Counted from the first letter of the stretch, positions 1 to 9,141 are shown. The stretch: 64,000 bases of DNA from CAWCJL01 sp963795775 (GCA_963795775.1 CAWCJL010000008.1:372001-436000); one strand, 5' to 3'. Numbers and translations are program-made. Notes: a model not told the origin generated them from the letters alone.

Positions 1-514
1 CGACCTGGTCCTCTGGCTCAATCTTCAGCACTTGCAGCGGCAGGCCAAAGTGATTGTTGAGGTTGCCCTTCGATTTCAGGACGCGAAACTGAGCACTCAG
101 TACCGCCGCAACGGCTTCCTTGGTAGTGGTCTTGCCCGCTGAGCCGGTGATGCCGACGACGCGGCCGCCCCAGTGTTGCCGCACGGCGGCAGCCAGCGAC
201 TGCAAGGCAAGCAGCGGGTCCTCCACGGCCAGCAGGGGCCGCGTGCGCACCGGGTCTTCAATCTCCGCGAGCCGGTCCCGGGCTACCACCGCGGCACATG
301 CCCCGGTGCTAAGCGCACCAGCCACGAATTCATGCGCGTCGAAGCGGTCGCCGCGAATAGCGAAAAACAGGTCGCCTGGCTGCAATGTACGCGTGTCGAT
401 CGAGTATCCGGTGGCAACGCTTGAGTCGAAGGATGCCGTGCTGTCCCCGGTTTGGGGTGGTGCGATCAGGGCGGCGCCGGTCCACTCCGAAATTTGTTTC
501 AGTGTCAGTTTCAA
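1..514 (-). CDS. murF: UDP-MurNAc-tripeptide--D-Ala-D-Ala ligase MurF, N-terminal part
   Basis: MurF adds D-Ala-D-Ala to the UDP-MurNAc tripeptide in the cytoplasm, the last cytoplasmic step of peptidoglycan precursor synthesis. About 171 residues are visible before the window edge, so the C-terminal half is missing. The Mur ligase N-terminal domain occupies roughly residues 20-100, and the ATP-binding loop GITGSAGKTTT lies at 121-131. I place the start at the TTG at 514, which overlaps the murE stop by four bases (TTGA), implying translational coupling. It is the natural next gene after murE in a dcw cluster. Annotation as MurF rather than another Mur ligase rests on the N-terminal sequence and gene order. 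Confidence 0.93.
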   Translation of the reverse strand, partial: MKLTLKQISEWTGAALIAPPQTGDSTASFDSSVATGYSIDTRTLQPGDLFFAIRGDRFDAHEFVAGALSTGACAAVVARDRLAEIEDPVRTRPLLAVEDPLLALQSLAAAVRQHWGGRVVGITGSAGKTTTKEAVAAVLSAQFRVLKSKGNLNNHFGLPLQVLKIEPEDQV

Positions 515-2025
515 AGCTTTGCTGTCTCGCTTTCCAGGCGAGTGCGAATCGCCCGCTGTGCCTCAGCTACATCATCGAACGGGTACGCGTGGCCCGAGAT
601 CGTCTGTGTTTTTTCGTGCCCTTTGCCCGCCAGCAGCACGAGATCGTTCGGCTGCGCCTCCGCGACAGCCTGGGCGATGGCGCGCGCACGGTCCGCCTCC
701 ACGCACAGCCGCGCCGGCGTTCCCTTCAGCCCGGGCAGCATGTCGTCGATGATGCGCATGGGCGGCTCGCTACGTGGGTTGTCAGAGGTCAGGATCACCA
801 CTTCACTTCCCTCGCCCGCAACGCGCCCCATGAGCGGCCGCTTGGTGCGGTCACGGTCGCCGCCGCAGCCCACCAGCGTGATGATCCGCCCGCCCTTGGG
901 CCGCACCAGCTCGCGCGCCAGCACCAGCACATTGCGGAGCGCGTCATCGGTGTGCGCGTAATCCACGACCACAGTGAAGGGCTGGCCCGCCGCAACGGAT
1001 TCGAAGCGTCCCGGCACCGGGGACAGCATCGGCGCACCCTGCGCGATCTGCGCGAGCGCTACACCGCGCGCCATCGCGGCCGCACTGGCCGCCAGCAGGT
1101 TGTAGACGTTCACGCGCCCCACCAGCCGGGTTTCAATCTCCGTTTCTCCCTGGGGCGTCTTCATCCGGAAGCGCACGCCATGCGCACCCATCCCAATGGA
1201 CTCGGCACGAAAGTCGCCCTGCTCGATGCCATAGGTCCACACCTGTGAGCCGTGCAGCGTCGCAGCCGAAGCAATGGTGACTCCGAACGGATCGTCCGCG
1301 TTGATCACCGCGAACGGCGGCGCCGGTGCGCCGTAACCCTCAAAAAGGCGCTGCTTCGCCCGCCCGTACGCCTCCATGGAGCCGTGAAAATCCAGGTGAT
1401 CCCTCGTCAGATTGGTAAAGATCGCTACCTGGAACGGGACGCCCCACACACGCCCCTGCTCCAGTGCGTGCGAGGAAACTTCCATGACCGCCTCGGTCAC
1501 GCCCATGCGCACTCCCTCGGCGAAGAGCGCCAGGAGATCGCGCGATTCCGGCGTGGTGTGCGGGGCGGGGCGGATTTCGTCACCGACGTGGTATTCAATG
1601 GTGCCCACCAGTGCCGTACGGCGTCCCTGCTGCTTCAGTATCTGCTCCAGCAGGAAGCTGGTGGTGGTCTTGCCGTTGGTGCCGGTCACGCCGCTCACGG
1701 CGAGCGCCTGCTCCGGATGCCCAAGAAGATTCGCCGCAATCGCTGCGAGCGCTCGCCGGCCATGGGACACCTCGGCCACCGGCACGGAAGGCTGACTTGC
1801 GGCCAGTCGATCGAAAGCGGCCGACGAATCGGTGACCACCGCGGCCGCTCCCTTGCCCACCGCCTGGTCTATATACGCATTGCCATCAGTCGTCTCGCCG
1901 CGCATGGCGAGGAAGAGTGAGCCGGGCGTGACCCGGCGGGAATCGTACTCGATCCCGCTGACCTCCGGGTCCCCACCTCGGCGGCGTAGCACCTCGACCC
2001 GCTCCAGCGCCTCGGAAAGCAGCAT
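511..2025 (-). CDS. murE: UDP-MurNAc-L-Ala-D-Glu--2,6-diaminopimelate ligase MurE
   Basis: MurE adds the third stem-peptide residue to UDP-MurNAc-L-Ala-D-Glu. The 504-residue protein has the usual length. Visible motifs are the ATP loop GVTGTNGKTTT near residue 115 and DNPR in the C-terminal domain; DNPR is the family signature for meso-diaminopimelate rather than lysine. The ATG at 2025 lies just downstream of the ftsI/PASTA stop at 2030, and the stop overlaps the TTG start of murF. It is therefore an internal gene of the dcw operon. DAP specificity is inferred from the motif. Confidence 0.96.
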   Translation of the reverse strand: MLLSEALERVEVLRRRGGDPEVSGIEYDSRRVTPGSLFLAMRGETTDGNAYIDQAVGKGAAAVVTDSSAAFDRLAASQPSVPVAEVSHGRRALAAIAANLLGHPEQALAVSGVTGTNGKTTTSFLLEQILKQQGRRTALVGTIEYHVGDEIRPAPHTTPESRDLLALFAEGVRMGVTEAVMEVSSHALEQGRVWGVPFQVAIFTNLTRDHLDFHGSMEAYGRAKQRLFEGYGAPAPPFAVINADDPFGVTIASAATLHGSQVWTYGIEQGDFRAESIGMGAHGVRFRMKTPQGETEIETRLVGRVNVYNLLAASAAAMARGVALAQIAQGAPMLSPVPGRFESVAAGQPFTVVVDYAHTDDALRNVLVLARELVRPKGGRIITLVGCGGDRDRTKRPLMGRVAGEGSEVVILTSDNPRSEPPMRIIDDMLPGLKGTPARLCVEADRARAIAQAVAEAQPNDLVLLAGKGHEKTQTISGHAYPFDDVAEAQRAIRTRLESETAKL

Positions 2026-2029
2026 GGGC

Positions 2030-4374
2030 TTAGCGGGTAAACCGCACGACGATCTCCGTGCCCAAGGGAACCAGGGTGCCGGCCGCGGGTGCCTGCTCGC
2101 GCGCCATGCCCGTGCCCAGCAACTGCACGCTCAGGCCCGCGGTTCCCGCCCGTTCGACCGCCTCACGCACGGAGTCGCCAGTAAAGGACGGCACCGCTAC
2201 CCTGCGCTTTGCATCCACCACCAGCGGTCCGCCCGGCGAGGAGGCAAGTGGCGGAGTTGCCGACTTCCTGTCTGGAGGTGCGGCGGCTAGTTCCATAGGC
2301 AACTGCGGCGGCGACGTGTTCTGCTCGCCCTTGCTGGCTACCTGGACTGCAGGCAGAGCCTTCGCATGCTCCGGGGCGGAGGGTGCTCAGCCGGGGGCGG
2401 CAGGGCACTCGGCGTGCTGCCTTCCGCTTCCTGCACCGGCTCCTGCTGGCGCTCCGGATGGCGCAGCGGATCGTCCGCCGGCAGGTCATTCACTTCTGCA
2501 AACAGCGCGTCGAGGTCGCCGACGTGGTCCTCCGGCTGCTCATTTTCCGGATTGCGGCGCGCCTGCAGCAGTTCCTTTTCCGGCTTCAAGGGCGCGTCAT
2601 GCGGCACACCCAGGTATTCGAGCACCTGCTGCGCGACTTCCGCAAACACCGGCGCCGACACCTGCGCCCCATAGTGCGCGCCGACTGGAGAATCAATAAT
2701 CACGGCCACGCTCACCGCTGGATTGTTCACCGGGGCAAACCCTGCAAACGAGGCGACATACTTGGTCTTGGAGTATTTGCGCGTTGCCGGATCGATCTTC
2801 TGGGCCGTTCCGGTCTTTCCTGCCGCGGTGTAGCCGTTCAGCGCAGCGCTCTTGCCTGTTCCTTCGTCGACGATGCCTTCCATCATCTTGCGCATCTCGG
2901 CGGCCGTCATCTCGCCGATCACGCGGTGCGCTCCCTGGGGCAGCGGATTCGGCAAGTCCTGCTCCGGATGGAAGGAGGCGGCGTGCAGCTTGGGGCTTCC
3001 CTTGGCATCCGAGTTTTCCAACAGAATATGGGGCGGAAGATATGTCCCGCCGTTCGCAATTGCGGAGACCATGCTGACCAGTTGCACGGGCGTGACGCCC
3101 ACCTCCTGGCCTATCGCGATCGAACCGATGCTGGTCGCCCCCCAGCGTGTTGGCGACCGCAAAAGTCCGCGCGTCTCGCCCGGGAGTTCCACGCCGCTCC
3201 GTGCGCCGAAGCCATAATCGCGGATATAGCTGTAAAAGCGATCGGGGCCCAGCTTGAGCGCCAGCTTGACGGCCGCCACGTCGCTTGATTCCCACAGTGC
3301 CTTGGACACAGTGATGACGCCGAAGTGATGGCCTGGCGCGTCGTGAATGGTCCGCCCGAAGAGCGTGATCGCGCCGCCCTGGCAATCGATCATGGCATCC
3401 GGGCTGGTCAGCTTCTGATCCAGGGCCGCCGAGTAGGTCACCAGCTTGAACGTGGATCCCGGCTCGTACACATCGCTCACTGCATGATTGCGCAGCAGGC
3501 CGGTGGTGGCGTGGCGGAAATCGTTCGGATTGAAGGTGGGCCGGATAGCCAGCGCCAGGATCTGACCGCTGTGTGGATCCTGGATGACGATGGTCCCATT
3601 GAGCGCCTTGAACTTCGCCATCGCATGATCGAGCGCCTGCTCCGCCATGAACTGGATATTCTCGTCGATGGACAGCACCAGATTTTCGCCCGGCTCCGGT
3701 TCGCGTTCTTCGGAACCGAGCACGTGGCGCTTGGCATCGAGTGCGGTCAGCATATTCCCCGGCGTGCCATGCAGCCCGCCATCGAACTTGCGCTCCATCC
3801 CGCCAAGCCCGTTATCGTCCGTGCCCACATAGCCGAGCACCTGGGCCGCCAGGTCGTTGTTCGGGTAAAAGCGCTTGAACTCTTTCTGGAAGTAGATGCC
3901 CTTCAGGTTCAGCGCCTTTACCCTGGCCACAGTCGCCGGATCCAGCTTGCGCGCGACCCACGCAAAATTCTTCGACGCCTTTAAACGTGCCGCGATGCCC
4001 TGGGCGGAGGTGAAGCCATCGGTCGGATCAGTATGCACCACGCGGGCTAGTGCCCGGGCCGTGGCCGCCTTGTCCTGCATCTCGTTGGGAACGCCATAGA
4101 CGGAGTCCACCAGCACGGTCATAGCCAGTTCGTGCAGGTTGCGGTCGTATAGAATTCCCCGGCGCGGGGCGACTTGAAACGTCCGCTGCTGCTGCCGCAT
4201 GGCGAGATCGACGAACTCGCCGTGGCTCGCCACCTGCAGCCAAACCAGCCGGCCGGCGATCAGCAGCCCCCACAGCGCGAAGACGCACGTGATGACAAAA
4301 AAGCGCAGCCGCCGCGGTGCCGCAACGACTGCGCGTCTAGTTTGCTGCCTTGGAGTAAACCGAAACCTCTTCAC
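2030..4374 (-). CDS. ftsI: FtsI/PBP3-type transpeptidase with C-terminal PASTA domain, frameshifted
   Basis: This is the septal peptidoglycan transpeptidase. A GTG start at 4374 gives a membrane anchor at about residues 24-45, a PBP dimerisation domain at about 60-220, and a transpeptidase domain with STFK (Ser307, Lys310), an SSD box at 363-365 where SxN is usual, and KTG at 520-522. The first frame ends at 2338 in an unconvincing arginine-rich tail. A PASTA domain (about residues 710-781) continues in the next frame down to 2030. That frame is closed above 2389 by a TGA, so the break must lie between 2386 and 2338; one missing C in the CCCC run at 2373-2376 would join them. Restored length is 781 residues. 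PASTA tails on FtsI-like enzymes sense peptidoglycan or regulate septation. Confidence 0.9.
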
Positions 4375-4555
4375 CGGGATGCCGAACCAATTTCTTTAAA
4401 GCTGAGGGATGTGAATCCATGCTACCGAACGCACGCGGAGCAGAGCTTCCGCTGTTCAGGAAAGGACAGCCGCGATCTTCCGCTTCGGCCAGACCAACCG
4501 CTTCCCTTCCTCTGACTCTAAATCCTGATCAGCCTCGGCCAGCAGCGCCGCAGAC

Positions 4556-5065
4556 TCAGCGCGCGAGCGGAGCCCCGTGCATTTGGGCCATTACCGGCTG
4601 GGACGCATCGAAGCTCGAGTCCGGCCGAACCACATTCCCGGGCTGCGGGGCATTCATCCCCAGGCGCCGGGCTTCCCGGTCCAGCCTGCCCAGATCGCAG
4701 AGCTGCGCTTCTTTGAGGGAGAGCTGGCGGTTCTGCTCCCGCAGTTGCTCCACCTGCTGCTTCTCTGCCTCAACCTTGTAACCGATCTCGATGGAGCTGA
4801 AATGCTGCCAGCCGTACAACATAACCATGGCGAAAAGCACCGTCATGGCAATGGCGAAGCTGCGCATCTCTTTTACCCTGACGGGATCGGCAGCTTTCAC
4901 CAGCCGCGTGTTGTCCAGATGCTTGGAAAAGAAGACTTCCGGGGTGGGGCCGCGGCGGGCGCGCTGCTGGGCGTGGAGCAGTAACTGGTTCCGCTCCGCC
5001 ACATCCATCGTGTTGTCCCGGGAGCCCTCGAACCAGCCCTGCCCTGCAATCGCCTGCGTCGCCAT
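4556..5065 (-). CDS. ftsL: FtsL-like cell-division protein
   Basis: This is a small bitopic membrane protein of the divisome, expected to pair with FtsB/DivIC and FtsI. The 169-residue protein has a charged cytoplasmic N-terminus, one transmembrane helix at about 69-86, and a glutamine- and glutamate-rich segment at 97-125 that should form a coiled coil. Sequence similarity to FtsL is always weak; the call rests on topology and on its place between rsmH and ftsI. A GGAAGG ribosome-binding site lies shortly upstream of the ATG. A 181-base space with no recognisable gene separates it from ftsI. Confidence 0.85.
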   Translation of the reverse strand: MATQAIAGQGWFEGSRDNTMDVAERNQLLLHAQQRARRGPTPEVFFSKHLDNTRLVKAADPVRVKEMRSFAIAMTVLFAMVMLYGWQHFSSIEIGYKVEAEKQQVEQLREQNRQLSLKEAQLCDLGRLDREARRLGMNAPQPGNVVRPDSSFDASQPVMAQMHGAPLAR

Positions 5066-5206
5066 TTCAGTCTTCCTTCCTCATGAAAATAGGCTTTGCA
5101 CTCTTTATGGTGCAATCGCCGTGAACCAAGATAGTTAATACACGGGAACCAAGTGAGTTAACAACTCCCGGGCTCCGCCGAAGTGCTGCATGCTCCAAAT
5201 TCCAAC

Positions 5207-5290
5207 CGGGTCAGGGTCGCTAGATTTGGAGGGCCTTGTGGTACGGTGTCGTTCTTTCGCCATTTGGTGCGGTGGGACGACCCTGACCCG
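5207..5290. repeat. 13-bp perfect inverted repeat between rsmH and ftsL
   Basis: Arms CGGGTCAGGGTCG (5207-5219) and CGACCCTGACCCG (5278-5290) are exact reverse complements separated by 58 bases. The repeat occupies most of the 239-base rsmH-ftsL spacer, which holds no gene. There is no T-tract, so it is not a standard intrinsic terminator. It could be an internal operon hairpin, an RNA-processing site or a protein-binding site. Confidence 0.7.
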
Positions 5291-5304
5291 ATATCTTTCG
5301 GCTG

Positions 5305-6231
5305 CTATGGCAGCCTTTTATCTGTTCTTTCCGCCACCCGGAGCTTCGCGCTCCTGGATCGCGGATTTCGATCCGTTTCTTCCTCGTCGGCCGTCACCGG
5401 CTTGCGGGAATCAAGGTGGTAAATACCTTCCCTGGTTCCTTCGCGCATGGCGTCTTTCACCAGCCGGTCCTCAAGAGAGTGAAAGCTGATGATCACCAGC
5501 TTTCCTCCTGCTTTTAGCAACTGGGGTGCGGCTTTCAGCAACGCCTGCAATTCGCCCAGCTCGTCATTCACACGAATTCGGAGGGCCTGAAAGGTCCTGG
5601 TCGCCGGATGGATGAAGTGCCGTCCCCGTTCGGGTTTCATCATCGGGGCGGAGCCCGCTACTACCCTGGCAAGCTGTGCCGTGGTGGTAATGGGCCTCGC
5701 CCTGACAATGGCTCTGGCAATTCTCCGCGACCTCCTTTCCTCTCCAAATTCGTAAATCAGGTCGGCGAGATCTTTTTCGTCTGCCTGATTTACCACTTGT
5801 GCGGCGGTGACGCCCCGACGCGGATCCATCCGCATGTCAAGGGGTCCGTCCGCCTGAAAACTGAATCCTCTCTGCGCTTCGCCGATCTGCAATGAGCTCA
5901 CGCCCACATCGGCCAGGATTCCATCGAGGCTGCCTGCTGCCAGCAGGCGTTTGGCCTCGGAAAACGGCTCCGGGTAGAGCAGCACCTCCGGCATCGCCGG
6001 CCCAAGTTCATGGCGCAGCGCCTCGAGCCGCCGCGAGGCGATCTCGAATGCTTCCGGATCGCGGTCAAAGCCAATCAACCGGCCTGCCCCGCCCAGCCTC
6101 CGCGCTATCTCGAGGGAGTGCCCCGCCATACCGAGCGTGGCATCCAGATAGGTGCCGCCTTCCCGTACTTCGAGAAAACGGATCGCTTGTTGTAAAAGAA
6201 CCGGCACATGTCGCTGTTGATCGTCGATCAT
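5305..6231 (-). CDS. rsmH: 16S rRNA (cytosine1402-N4)-methyltransferase RsmH (MraW)
   Basis: RsmH methylates N4 of C1402 in the 16S rRNA P-site region using S-adenosylmethionine. The 308-residue protein is typical in length. It begins with the conserved HVPVLLQQAI and has the SAM-binding loop DATLGMAGHS at 30-39, GFDRDPEA shortly after, and the family region HPATRTFQALRI in the C-terminal half. The ATG at 6231 is preceded by an AAGGGGAG ribosome-binding site. It lies 37 bases downstream of mraZ in the usual dcw order. Confidence 0.97.
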   Translation of the reverse strand: MIDDQQRHVPVLLQQAIRFLEVREGGTYLDATLGMAGHSLEIARRLGGAGRLIGFDRDPEAFEIASRRLEALRHELGPAMPEVLLYPEPFSEAKRLLAAGSLDGILADVGVSSLQIGEAQRGFSFQADGPLDMRMDPRRGVTAAQVVNQADEKDLADLIYEFGEERRSRRIARAIVRARPITTTAQLARVVAGSAPMMKPERGRHFIHPATRTFQALRIRVNDELGELQALLKAAPQLLKAGGKLVIISFHSLEDRLVKDAMREGTREGIYHLDSRKPVTADEEETDRNPRSRSAKLRVAERTDKRLP

Positions 6232-6268
6232 GTGCTCCCCTTCAGGGGCTCGAACTGCGTGCTACTGG

Positions 6269-6709
6269 TTACAACCCGAAACTTGCCAACGCGGCTTCGT
6301 CCTCTGCCGTAATTGGTTCGGCATCCAACTTCGCCTTGAAAATGTCGTGGTTCGCCACTTCGAGAAAGGTCATCTTCCCGAATACAACGACGTCCCCTGC
6401 TACCTTGGCCGATTCCCGCAGCACCTGCGGCACCAGCACCCTGCCCTGCGGATCCATCTCGGCAACCTGGCCGTAATAACTGATTCGGTCCAGCAATTTC
6501 TTTTTGGCCGGCAGGCTGTTCGGCATTGCAGCCAGCTTTTCTTCCTGCTTCTGCCATTCCGGCATCGGCCAAACCTGGGCCCGTTCCCCGTCCACACTGG
6601 TAATGAAGAACTGCGACCCGTACTTCTCATCCACTTCCCGCTTGAACTCAGCCGGGATCTTCAGCCGTCCCTTTTCATCTACGCGGGTTGGGTGATTGCC
6701 TCTGAACAT
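6269..6709 (-). CDS. mraZ: Transcriptional regulator MraZ
   Basis: MraZ is the DNA-binding regulator at the head of dcw clusters; in characterised bacteria it represses its own operon. The 146-residue protein has two SpoVT/AbrB-like halves with the paired family motifs DEKGRLKIP (11-19) and DPQGRVLVP (86-94). It is the first gene of the minus-strand dcw cluster. The region upstream carries a promoter and four evenly spaced GTGG/GTAG repeats of the kind MraZ binds, so autoregulation is strongly suggested. Confidence 0.97.
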   Translation of the reverse strand: MFRGNHPTRVDEKGRLKIPAEFKREVDEKYGSQFFITSVDGERAQVWPMPEWQKQEEKLAAMPNSLPAKKKLLDRISYYGQVAEMDPQGRVLVPQVLRESAKVAGDVVVFGKMTFLEVANHDIFKAKLDAEPITAEDEAALASFGL

Positions 6710-6769
6710 CCGCCGAACCCGCCTTGGTGCTAATCTCGTCTCGCCGGCTTGTTTTTTGCTCCGGCCTCA

Positions 6770-6803
6770 CTACTTTCGACCACTCTTGACCACTTCCATC
6801 CAC
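6770..6803 (-). promoter_or_regulatory. mraZ: Predicted MraZ operator: four repeats with 10-bp period
   Basis: On the minus strand GTGG, GTGG, GTGG and GTAG begin at 6803, 6793, 6783 and 6773, exactly 10 bases apart, in contexts such as AAGTGGTCA and AAAGTAGTG. Known MraZ operators consist of 3-4 direct repeats with a 10-base period. The array starts directly after the -10 box and would cover the transcription start, as expected for a repressor site. Confidence 0.85.
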
Positions 6804-6831
6804 ATCCTAGCGGGTCTGCTGAGGGTGTCAA
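6804..6831 (-). promoter_or_regulatory. Sigma70-like promoter of the dcw cluster
   Basis: The minus strand carries TTGACA at 6831-6826 and TAGGAT at 6809-6804, separated by 16 bases. The -35 box is consensus and the -10 box is close to it. It lies about 95 bases upstream of mraZ and abuts the MraZ repeat array. Confidence 0.8.
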
Positions 6832-6839
6832 AGGGCAAA

Positions 6840-7067
6840 AAGTCACAAACGCCAGAAATCCGTGGAAGGCATGTGGAAAACACAAGGCGTGGGGATGCAC
6901 TTGTAGAAAGCTACTATTCCTGGTGTTTCGAACAGTGAGTCCTGGCTTAGAAAGGCTCTTGCAAGAAACCAAAGTTCGCGCTATACGCCTTTTCTTCGCC
7001 ATTACAGCAGTAATGGAGATACCCCGATTGGGGCATTGTTTTTTCCCGCTTTAGGTAGGTGACCCGG
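6840..7067. other. Non-coding spacer with two adjacent hairpins
   Basis: No convincing gene is visible between the dcw promoter and the DUF2127 gene. Two perfect hairpins stand side by side: CCATTAC/GTAATGG with an AGCA loop (6999-7016) and CCCC/GGGG with a GATT loop (7022-7033). The second is followed on the plus strand by CATTGTTTTTT, as in an intrinsic terminator, although no plus-strand gene precedes it. A small plus-strand RNA ending here is possible but unproven. Confidence 0.4.
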
Positions 7068-7589
7068 CTATTTCGCCGAATGGCGGGGATGACGCGCGCG
7101 GTGTAGGCTCCGGAGGCGCGATTGCTGGTGCCATACCAGGTACAAGAGGACAAGCACATTGAGCAAAGTCAGAATGACTTTGACCCAGGTGAAGTGGCGC
7201 AGGATCTCATAGAGCTCATAAGGGAGGAACGAGGCGGTCAGGACAATGGTGAAGTATTCCGCCCAGACCTTTTCCAGCACCAGGCCGGTGCCCTCAATGA
7301 AATCCAGCAATGCGTAAAGGAAAATGGCATACCCGATCAGCCGAATGCGATGCGGTGTCAGATCCTCTGCCTTCTCCAGCATGAGGTTGACGAGGCGATG
7401 TTCCGGGTCAATGCGCAGCGCCAGCGCTGCCCGCAGCAGAAACTCCCCGAGATCGCGGTGCACCATCTTGAGCACGCCGAAGCCGAGGGAGATAAAGAGT
7501 GCTCCCTTGAGCAGCTTGAACACCCCGATGAGCACCAGCCATCGATCATGGTCCTGATCCGCCGATTCCTTCTTCGCCGTCGATAGCAT
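7068..7589 (-). CDS. DUF2127 family membrane protein
   Basis: A 173-residue integral membrane protein with the composition and layout of DUF2127. The N-terminal hydrophobic stretch has the family-like start LVLIGVFKLLKGALF at about 19-33. Further predicted helices lie near 83-102, 108-125 and 134-153, and a basic cytoplasmic tail follows. The function of the family is unknown. The ATG at 7589 is clear. It is upstream of the dcw cluster on the same strand but separated from mraZ by a promoter, so it is probably not part of that operon. Confidence 0.8.
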   Translation of the reverse strand: MLSTAKKESADQDHDRWLVLIGVFKLLKGALFISLGFGVLKMVHRDLGEFLLRAALALRIDPEHRLVNLMLEKAEDLTPHRIRLIGYAIFLYALLDFIEGTGLVLEKVWAEYFTIVLTASFLPYELYEILRHFTWVKVILTLLNVLVLLYLVWHQQSRLRSLHRARHPRHSAK

Positions 7590-7825
7590 GCCCGATTAAG
7601 AATATGCGCCCCGGCAGCCGGGCGCGAGCCGACCTCCCCATTTTGGCGGTATCGAATCTTCCATTTTTTCTTTCGCGGCTTGCAATCCAGTGAGTACGTA
7701 CCTCCGTTCCTTTAGTGCATACGGAAGTTGCAAATATAGATGCCCTGCAAAGCCGGTCCGGACCCGCAATGCGTTCCGTTGCAACACTTACAGCTCCATT
7801 CACGCACGAAAGGAACGACCCCATT

Positions 7826-8382
7826 ATGAAGATCAAGCACCTGTTCGCATTGCTTTTTGCCGCGATTTTCGGTTTCACCGCGCTCACCGCCCTGGCCCAG
7901 AAGGACCCGATGGTCGGCGGCTCGGCCATGTACCCCAGCAAGAACATCGTCCAGAACGCAGTGAACTCCAAGGACCACACTACCCTGGTGCAGGCCGTCA
8001 AGGCGGCTGGCCTGGTCGAAACCCTGGAAAGCCCGGGCCCGTTCACAGTCTTCGCGCCGACCAACGAGGCGTTTGACAAGCTGCCCGCCGGCACCGTCGA
8101 GACGCTGATGAAGCCCGAGAACAAGGACCAACTCAAGAAGGTTCTGACCTATCACGTAGTCGCCGGCAAGATGTCGTCCAAGGACATCGAACAGGCAATT
8201 CAAGCGGGTGGTGGGAAGGCCGAGCTCAAGACGGTCGAAGGCGGCACCCTCACCGCGACCGAGCAGGGCGGCAAGCTCATGCTGACCGACGAAAAGGGCG
8301 GCATGGCCACCGTCACGATTCCGGATGTCTACCAGTCGAATGGCGTGATTCACGTGATCAACGCGGTTCTCCTCCCCAATAA
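7826..8382 (+). CDS. Secreted fasciclin-domain (FAS1) protein, stop codon frameshifted
   Basis: FAS1 proteins are extracytoplasmic and usually involved in adhesion; the substrate is unknown. The ATG at 7826 follows an AAAGGA site and opens a signal peptide ending near ALAQ (residue 25). One FAS1 domain follows, with the family blocks FTVFAPTNEAF, LTYHVVAGK and GVIHVINAVLLP. As read, the frame runs through the stop and on to 8710, crossing a strong terminator and overlapping the next gene. One missing base in CCCCAATAA at 8376-8382 restores a stop (LPK or LPN, then TAA) and a normal 185-residue protein. I therefore end it at 8382. Confidence 0.87.
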
Positions 8383-8411
8383 GTTCTGCACGAGGCGTAG
8401 TCCCCACTTTT

Positions 8412-8438
8412 GGCGCCCTTTAGCCGGGGCGCCTTTTT
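8412..8438 (+). terminator. Rho-independent terminator after the fasciclin gene
   Basis: GGCGCCC (8412-8418) and GGGCGCC (8427-8433) form a perfect 7-bp GC stem with an eight-base loop, followed by TTTTT. Its position 30 bases beyond the proposed fasciclin stop supports ending that gene at 8382. Confidence 0.88.
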
Positions 8439-8595
8439 GTTTCGCACTGGCGCAAGCCATGCGCAGGGAAAGGAGATACCTGGGCTACCTCGGCCTAACA
8501 GGGTGGGGCGCGGGATGGTGGCCTGGGGTGGAGGGGGCTGCGTGTCTAGCGCGGCTGCGAGCTAATCGGAACTTGTTGCGCGCATCTATCTGGCC

Positions 8596-9141
8596 ATGGC
8601 GGTCGAGAATCACCCACCCAAGCACTCATTCACCACCGAGGACTGGGTTCCCTACCCAGTCGAGCAGGTCTTTGCCTTCTTTGCCCAGCCCAGAAACCTG
8701 CCGCGCCTGATGCCACGTTGGCAGAGGCCGCGTATCGATGCGCTCACGCTGGTACCGCCGCCAAGCGGTCCGCAAGGCGCCGTGTCCGGTGCGGCCGGCC
8801 AGGGCTCGCGCATTACGCTCAGCTTCCGCCCGGTACCCTTCTCGCCAATCAGGCTCTGTTGGCTGGCGGAGATCGATGCCTTCTCGTGGAACGATCACTT
8901 CTGCGATTACGAATTGCGGGGCCCGTTCGCTTATTGGCGTCATTGCCACCGCGTAGCTGCCGAAACGCGAGAAGGCCAGGCCGGCACTCGCATCACGGAC
9001 GAAGTCCACTACACGCTTCCCCTCGGCCCACTCGACCCCCTGGCCAATGCTGCGTTCATGCGCTGGCAGATACGCGTCATCTTCGCCTTCCGACAGAAGA
9101 CCACGCGCACGCTTCTGGCGCAGGAGGCTGGCGACCGCTGA
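8596..9141 (+). CDS. SRPBCC (START/Bet v1-like) domain protein
   Basis: A 181-residue soluble protein with the polyketide-cyclase/START-like fold pattern. It opens its domain with YPVEQVFAFFAQPRNLPRLMP, which is typical of SRPBCC ligand-binding proteins (the first residues are quoted only in part: YPVEQVFAFF). The C-terminal helix segment FMRWQIRVIFAFRQ closes the cavity in this family. The ligand is unknown. It is a single gene after a terminator and converges with dxs. Confidence 0.75.
   Translation: MAVENHPPKHSFTTEDWVPYPVEQVFAFFAQPRNLPRLMPRWQRPRIDALTLVPPPSGPQGAVSGAAGQGSRITLSFRPVPFSPIRLCWLAEIDAFSWNDHFCDYELRGPFAYWRHCHRVAAETREGQAGTRITDEVHYTLPLGPLDPLANAAFMRWQIRVIFAFRQKTTRTLLAQEAGDR

Noticed and set aside
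7715..8710. A 331-residue fasciclin fusion protein
   Set aside because: The extra C-terminus crosses a strong terminator, is arginine/tryptophan-rich and overlaps the SRPBCC gene; a one-base error at the stop explains it.
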